This document shows, piece by piece, positions 58,490 through 64,000 of a stretch of DNA of 64,000 nt (position 1 is its first letter; each line of letters starts with the position of its first letter). A program made the translations under genes and the position numbers. The notes under the pieces were generated by a model that saw only the letters and a list, made by a program, of their open reading frames with translations, had not been told where the DNA came from and did not search any database. The DNA is from Dipteris shenzhenensis (lineage: Eukaryota > Polypodiophyta > Polypodiopsida > Gleicheniales), in assembly GCA_047967505.1 (NCBI GenBank), contig CM106538.1; one strand, 5' to 3'.

Positions 58490-58955
58490 ATGGAAATTCT
58501 TGAAAGTATCCATTCCTTCCTTACACCTCTTGAAGTTCTTTGGTTAGCATTGCTAGTGTCAATTCTCAATGTGCATGTTGATTTCCCAAATGGAAGTCTC
58601 TTTGAGGAGGGGGTGTGGTCAATTGCTTCAATATCATTGCTACAAGTGGAAGTTTGTGAAGGAGATGGACAAAAAGGGAGGACTTGCTAGGACTGCTTCT
58701 GAGCTCCATGTTACCACTCTATCACAAAACACAAATGAATTATTACACCTTGTAAACTTAGGCTTTAAAGACATGGAAAGAGTTTGTGGAACCTTTTTTA
58801 TGGAATTAAATTATTTAAAATTAAAAAATATATAAATTTTCTAAAAATAGAGAGAGAGTACTTAAAAAGGAGGTGGGGGGCCTTATTTCTCAATTGCAAG
58901 AGTTGGAATTGGAGCTCAAGAGCACTATAGAGGCTTGCACACATTTTGTACAACT
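58490..58955 (+). pseudogene. Unrecognised coding-like remnant, copy 2
   Basis: Counterpart of 19935-20397. KWKFVKEMDKKGGLARTASE is followed one frame over by FLKIEREYLKKEVGGLISQL and ELELELKSTIEACTHFV with a stop. The coiled-coil frame is open longer than in copy 1, so copy 1 acquired its TAG later. Family unknown. Confidence 0.3.
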
Positions 58956-59031
58956 TTTAAGAAAAGGTTGGTCTTGTACTTGACTTGTTTAGACTACATT
59001 CTAAAATATAGTTTTTTAGAGAACAATAAAT

Positions 59032-59841
59032 GATTAAATAATGTCAATATTATAAGTAAAGATTTGATTTTTCATACATTGATATATGTTCTCCCTTGTT
59101 TACAGGTCCCTGCACAAGACGACGAGGAAGGAGGCGGAGAAGGGAGTGTAGAAGGGAGCGCGGAAGGGAGCGAGGATTAGTCGTAGAAGTAGTGCTAGCT
59201 ACTCTTTTTTGTACTTAAAGCCACTGGCTAGGCTTGTGCCTCTTGTATATACACTCCTCTTATTTTTTGTACTTGAAGCCACATGACGTGGCTTGGCTTC
59301 ATGCTATATGTACATACAAGCACTTTTTGAGCTTTCAATTTTATTGCATTTTGGAGTTGTAATGTTTTATTTAGAATTGTAATTAAAATGCGGTTAGCTG
59401 TAAGAATTGAATTACACAATGTGGAAATGGGATTCTTGTAACTATATAGCATACACAACATACACAGCATTCTGTAAATTTAAAAAAATATATATATAAA
59501 GCATGTCTATCAGTGCGTCTATAAACGCGTCTATATACGTGTCTATCTATTTGAGAAGCATCTATTTGCGCGTCTATAAATGCGTTTATAAGACCGTTTA
59601 AAAACGCGTCTATACACACGTTTAACGATGCATCTGTCTGTTTTTGAAATTTTTAAGTAGAGCATCTATTTACGCATCTAAATGTGCGTCTATACGCGTG
59701 TGTGTCTACTATATAGATGCACTGTTAGACGCGGGTCTCTAGACGCAAAACTAGATGCGTAAATAGATGCGCCCGTAACTTTTTTATTTAGTTCAGTAAA
59801 CGCGTTTGTGTGTGTGTCTATAGGTGCTTTGTCTTGTTGTG
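59032..59841 (+). mobile_element. CACTA-A remnant A5 (right end of A1 in copy 2)
   Basis: It equals about 29895-30707: the intron and acidic tail of the TNPA-like gene (last codons GSED, stop about 59177-59179), then subterminal repeats (59495-59825) and terminus TTGTTGTG at 59841, followed by ttt and the same flank as A1. So A1 was already in place before duplication; copy 2 lost the rest of it. Confidence 0.82.
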
Positions 59842-60434
59842 TTTTATAGGAGCTTCCTTCGACATTCTTGCCTTCCATTGTTGGCTCAGCTAATTTAATA
59901 TATTAGTGGCTAATTCCTATATGTTCATCTCTTTGGAGGTCCAACTTTGGCTAATTCCTCTATGTTCATCCCTTTGGTTATGACACATCAAATGAAGCTA
60001 AATATTTCTGTCATTAGGACTTCGCCATATTATGGTCACTTAGGTTAATCGTCGTCTTACTAGATGACTCAAATGATCTGGAATTCATTGCGCACAAATG
60101 ATCATGAAGCACAGGAACCTAGGACCCTATGAGGATGGAAACAACCATACATCCGCTCCGGGATTTTTCATCGAGAGTTCAAATATTTAATCCTGGTGAT
60201 TTAATCATGGAGGGATTGCATTTCTTTATTTCACCTTATAGCTGAGGGGTTCCACTTGGATCCATTAGGGGCAAATCCCACAATAAATGACTTACCTAGT
60301 GTATCCCAATTGATTTCTCATCCGAATTCAGTGCTCTAAACCATTGTCATCACTACTACACACGCATCCTATTGCGACGTTTACGTACCGACGATTAGCG
60401 CCCGCTTAGCGTTAATCGTCGGTATAAAAATCGG

Positions 60435-60570
60435 GTGTCGTAAATCGTCGCTATATAGCGACTTTTAATAAGTGTCGCTATATAGCGACGTTAGTAAAAG
60501 TCGCTATATAGAGACGTTAGTAAAAGTCGCTATATAGCGACTTTTAAAGGTCGCTATATAGCGACACTGA
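60435..60570. repeat. Subterminal palindromes of B2
   Basis: Five copies of GTCGCTATATAGCGAC or one-base variants are separated by short AT spacers, next to the terminus. Shared with the other end of the family (B1, 9667-9840), as expected for sites recognised by the element's own protein. Confidence 0.8.
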
Positions 60571-60766
60571 GACACTAAATTATAGCGATGTTTTACAGAG
60601 AGGTTTTTTTTTTTTTTTAGCCTTAAAATTTATTTTCTTCCAATGACAAAATTTTTTAAATTTTCATACATGTTTGAGCTCATAGAGAATTAAAAAATGA
60701 GAGCATGTACATCAAGCCTTTGAAGCTCATATATTCATGTCCAAGTTTGAGATGAGAAAAATCAAA

Positions 60767-63700
60767 TTAAATAAGAGCATTTACATCAACTGTTTCATCT
60801 TGAGCCAAGTCTAAGGCGCCAAGCAAGTCTATCTCCAACTCTATACCGAGTTGATCTCCTATATCATCATCGTACTCTAGCATCGTACGTTCACCTAAAA
60901 GTATTTGATCATCTTCTTCAATTAAGCTTAAGTGTGGTGATTGATCTTGACGATTGTTGTCTTCCTCGTCAATATCATGATCTCCATCCTCCTCCCGTGC
61001 GATGTCATTATGTGCATCTTCCTCTTGCCTCATATGGTGATCTACATCTTCTTCGCTAGATTCATCAATTGGATCCGGATTTGGTAGTGGCATCTCCATA
61101 TCCACATCTCGATCTTCAAAAATCTGCTTACTTCGTGGTGCAACTTGGATCACGTACCACCATCTTGGATCAGAACGATCTGGATGAAAAACCACCTATA
61201 TTGAAGATGAAAAATCACGTGCCAAATGTCGTCAATTATATATATATCAATGGACTTAAAAAACAAAAGCTTCGACTAATTAAATCATTAGTATGCACCT
61301 GCTCACAGTGCTCGGGAAGAACAAAAGTATCACTTTCATCGGTCCAATGTTTGGTGGAGTCTATTGCAAAGAGACCGCTACCATCTTTTCTCACAGTTGC
61401 ATGGGGACCGTTGTAAGTAGTTCTAAACCATTTTACATCAAGAATGAAAATAGTAAATCGTCTGAAATCAATTTCATAGATGTCGCGTATGGTTCCACAA
61501 TAATCCAACTGTGAGGAGAGAAGATTGGTATCCGAAGCACTTGCTTGGCTATCTTGTGTGAAGTTAGCCATGACTCCACAATCATACGTGACTCTCTTTG
61601 AATCGATGCGTTCTATGCGAAAATGTCGTCCATATGACCATAATGCACTGTACTTTTTGTACTATAAAAGAGCATCATTAAAACAATGAAGATGCACCTA
61701 TTTTATAGCATATATTGCCACAAATAATTACTTAATTACATCAAGAGATAAGAAACTTACATGCACCATACATCCAGATGATAACTCCCGCTCGCGCTCG
61801 TTTATTGTCTCTCCATCACGTTCGGCTTTACGTATAGCTAGTTGTAGCCAATCAAGTGACATGTGAGTAGGGAGAAGAGCCAGATCTCGTGGATATGGTT
61901 GTGATCGCCTGTACATTACTCTGAATCTCATCCTTGCATTTATTCTTTCTGCTTTGGCCACTTCATATCTCTCAATCCACTTCTGCATCTCAGGGCTATT
62001 GAGGATACAAAACTTATTGAATTTCTCCATTTGCTCTTCGCTCATCTTTCTTTCAATCCCTTTTCCTTGGGGGACCTCGCCAATGATGCGATCATCATCC
62101 TTGTTGTGCCAAGCTTGCGGCATATCAGGATCCGTGGATGCAAGAAACTCTGTGATATATACTAATGACTCTTGCACAAGCCATCCCTCTGCCATGCTTG
62201 CTTCTGGTCTTGCTCTTTGTCTTACAAACCCCTTTAAAGTTTTCATAAACCGCTCGAGAAAAAACATCCATCGATTATGAACGGTACTTGCTATAGCCAC
62301 CTCATCAACTATGTGCACAAGCAAGTGGACTTGAGTTGTCATAATGCTTGAGGGAAAGTGCTTCTCAAGCAAGCATACGGCTTCGATGGATTCCACCCTA
62401 GCCTTCTCGATGCTCGATATAGAGATCTCTTTTTGAGATATCCACCTATTTCACATGTCCATGCATATGTAAGATATTTGAGATATCCACCTATTTCACA
62501 TGTCCATGAAGAAAATACATAATGCGAATTGATAGTAAGCATACCTCACAATACCACAGATCTTGAATATAGCATTTCTAACATCTTCTTGTAAGCACCC
62601 TTTTATTGTAATTGGAAGGATGAGCTATCAAAGCAACAATGAAATCATGTCAACAATATAACATAATAATAATTACGCTAATGCATCACTATTATCGGTA
62701 CACTAATTCTACTTAGAATACCTGTAAGACCTTGTGCCAATCATGGAACTTGAGGCCACTAAGCTTATTGTCCTTTGAAAATGCTCCTTTCAAGCAACGC
62801 ATGTACCCTGTCGGTGTTTGAAAAGAGGCAATGTCTGCCTTGATCGCTGCCTCCTCCCTCGTAGAGAGGATCCACGTTGCTTTCGGGAGGACAACTTTTC
62901 CTGAAGCATGCACTTGGGGCCACAAACGAGACATCCTATTCATAGCACGCAAGTCTTCTCGCACTCCTCTCGAGTCCTTGGAACCAACCAAGTGTGCCCA
63001 AATGGTAGCCCCCACATTCTCAAAGATATGCATGGGATCCAAGAGATGATTGATTTGTAACTGACCCCAATAAGGAAGCTCGTGAAAGATCGATAGCCTC
63101 TTCATACCAGGAGGAGGTTCCTCTCCATTCTCCCTCCAAGCTTGAATCCAATCACTTGCTTTCAAATATGATGGTGGTGGATCAAGCTGACCTCCACGTG
63201 CGAGATGGTCGAGCGGAAGGTATCGAGCATGACCTTCATAAACATTTTTCCTCATGTGTTTGGAGTAGCGTGCAAGCGATTTCAGAGCGGGTCCACAAAC
63301 AGGACAAGCATGGTACCCACTTGTAACAAGCCCTGCACGCGTGCATGAATATGTTAGTACAAGACATGCATGCAAAAGAGAGTAAAAAAAGCATAATCCC
63401 TCATTGTACATGTAAAGACATAACCACGTACCTGCGCACTCTCCATATCCTGGGTAGTCATGCATGGTCCACATCAAGATACCCCTGACGGAAATATCAT
63501 TGGTATGCCTAGGAGCTCTGGAAATATCAAAGACCTGCACTCCTCTCCATAATATCTGTAACTCCTCTATCAAAGGTGCCATGTACACGTCCATGTTTCT
63601 TGCCTTGTACTTTCCTGGCACAAGTAGTGCAAGCATGAGGTGTCCCTTTTTTATTGTTAGCCATGGTGGGATATTGTAATTCACCACGACTATGGGCCAT

Positions 63701-64000
63701 GTCGACCAAGATGTCGAGCGTAACCCGAAAGGATTCACGCCGTCCATGGCTAGCCCAAGATGTAAGTTGCGTGGCTCTCTCGCAAAGTCCAGCCACTGAT
63801 TATCTATGTGCTTCCAAGCCGCACAATCTGCGGGAATCCTCAATGTGTGATCAGTGGACCGATGAGATGCATGCCATGTCATCAACTCCGCTATGGATTT
63901 GCATCGAAACATGTGTTGTATTCTTGCAATGATGGGAAAGTGTCTTAAGACCTTTACCGGTATCCTCTCACCCTACAAGTCATCTCTATATCGTTGTTCC
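60767..64000 (-). CDS. TNP2 transposase of B2, nearly intact, N-terminus outside window
   Basis: The best preserved CACTA transposase here. Minus order: RYRDDL then TAG (about 63977; shared with B1); core from about 63912 with DGVNPFG (about 63745), MHDYPGYGECA, an in-frame GT-AG intron (about 63431-63334), GLVTSGYHACPVCG, GGQLDPPPSYL and NHLLDPMHIF (about 63045) to 62713; small exon FILPITIKG-type (about 62625-62545); DUF4218 with EAVCLLEKHFPSSIMTTQ, RWMFFLERFMKTLKGFVRQR and GWLVQESL (62396-61728); DUF4216 with YCGTIRDI and ILDVKWF (about 61571-61310); acidic exon starting VFHPDRSDPRWWYVIQVAP and stopping at 60767. Lacks the extra stops and frameshift of B1. The single shared TAG would still truncate the protein unless read through or spliced out. 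Confidence 0.78.

Larger units (their letters stand above)
56059..59028. repeat. Segmental duplication, copy 2, second block
   Basis: Collinear with 17495-20468. It ends at 'tagagaaca' and joins at about 59030 to sequence equal to about 29890 in copy 1, the scar of a deletion of about 9.4 kb. Confidence 0.85.
60351..64000. mobile_element. CACTA element B2, continues past window
   Basis: It starts CACTACTACACACGC at 60351 after cat (60348-60350). Copy 1 shows the empty site 'ttgtcat-caaggc' at 31214. The visible part is the 3' half: terminus, subterminal 16-bp palindromes (about 60435-60570), and TNP2 on minus. It is the same family as B1 but an independent insertion. The 5' half with the TNPA-like gene, central array and second terminus lies beyond 64000. 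Confidence 0.87.

Overview
The window is nuclear DNA from a land plant. The evidence is two intact intron-bearing alpha-expansin genes and plant-type CACTA (TNP2/TNPA-like) and Ty1-copia elements. I cannot assign the species. The short expansin introns (about 90-106 bp) and the transposase families would fit a bryophyte, lycophyte or fern as well as a seed plant. I saw no bacterial or organellar features and no rRNA or tRNA.

The main feature is a large direct duplication. Copy 1 begins at about 1783 and copy 2 at about 45924. Matching blocks are 1783-9593 with 45924-54148, 17495-20468 with 56059-59028, and about 29890-31214 with about 59032-60350. Each copy holds one expansin gene (complement of 3413-4366 and of 47547-48500). 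The two genes encode identical 252-residue proteins. The copies were later altered separately. Copy 1 received CACTA element B1 at 9594, and a deletion then removed B1's far end plus about 1.9 kb of flank. Copy 2 received CACTA element B2 at 60351 and lost about 9.4 kb, including most of CACTA element A1.

Layout. 1-3400: multicopy AT-rich repeats and an old 8-bp-TSD MITE. 3413-4366: expansin 1. 5100-9590: copia scrap, minisatellite-like repeats and a CACTA-A end (A3). 9594-17494: B1, with a TNPA-like gene on minus and TNP2 on plus, divergent around a 2.3-kb palindromic array. 17495-22709: lone LTR and fragments of a DUF7869-like protein. 22710-30707: complete CACTA element A1 (TNP2 minus, TNPA-like plus), with two MITEs inside its TNP2. 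32308-32893: LTR/copia chimera. 32898-40126: complete CACTA element A2, with a 3-bp TSD. 41223-45629: decayed minus-strand Ty1-copia. 45924-60350: duplicate block with expansin 2, A4, a 733-bp element holding a 374-bp hairpin, a second LTR, and A5. 60351-64000: B2, running out of the window.

The only genes that look functional for the host are the two cell-wall-loosening expansins. Everything else recognisable is transposon-derived and mostly broken. The most interesting biology is the architecture of the CACTA elements. TNP2 and TNPA-like genes are divergent. In the A family the subterminal repeat motif forms a third cluster between the two genes, as expected if the element's own DNA-binding protein controls a shared promoter. 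In B1 that position holds a long palindromic array.
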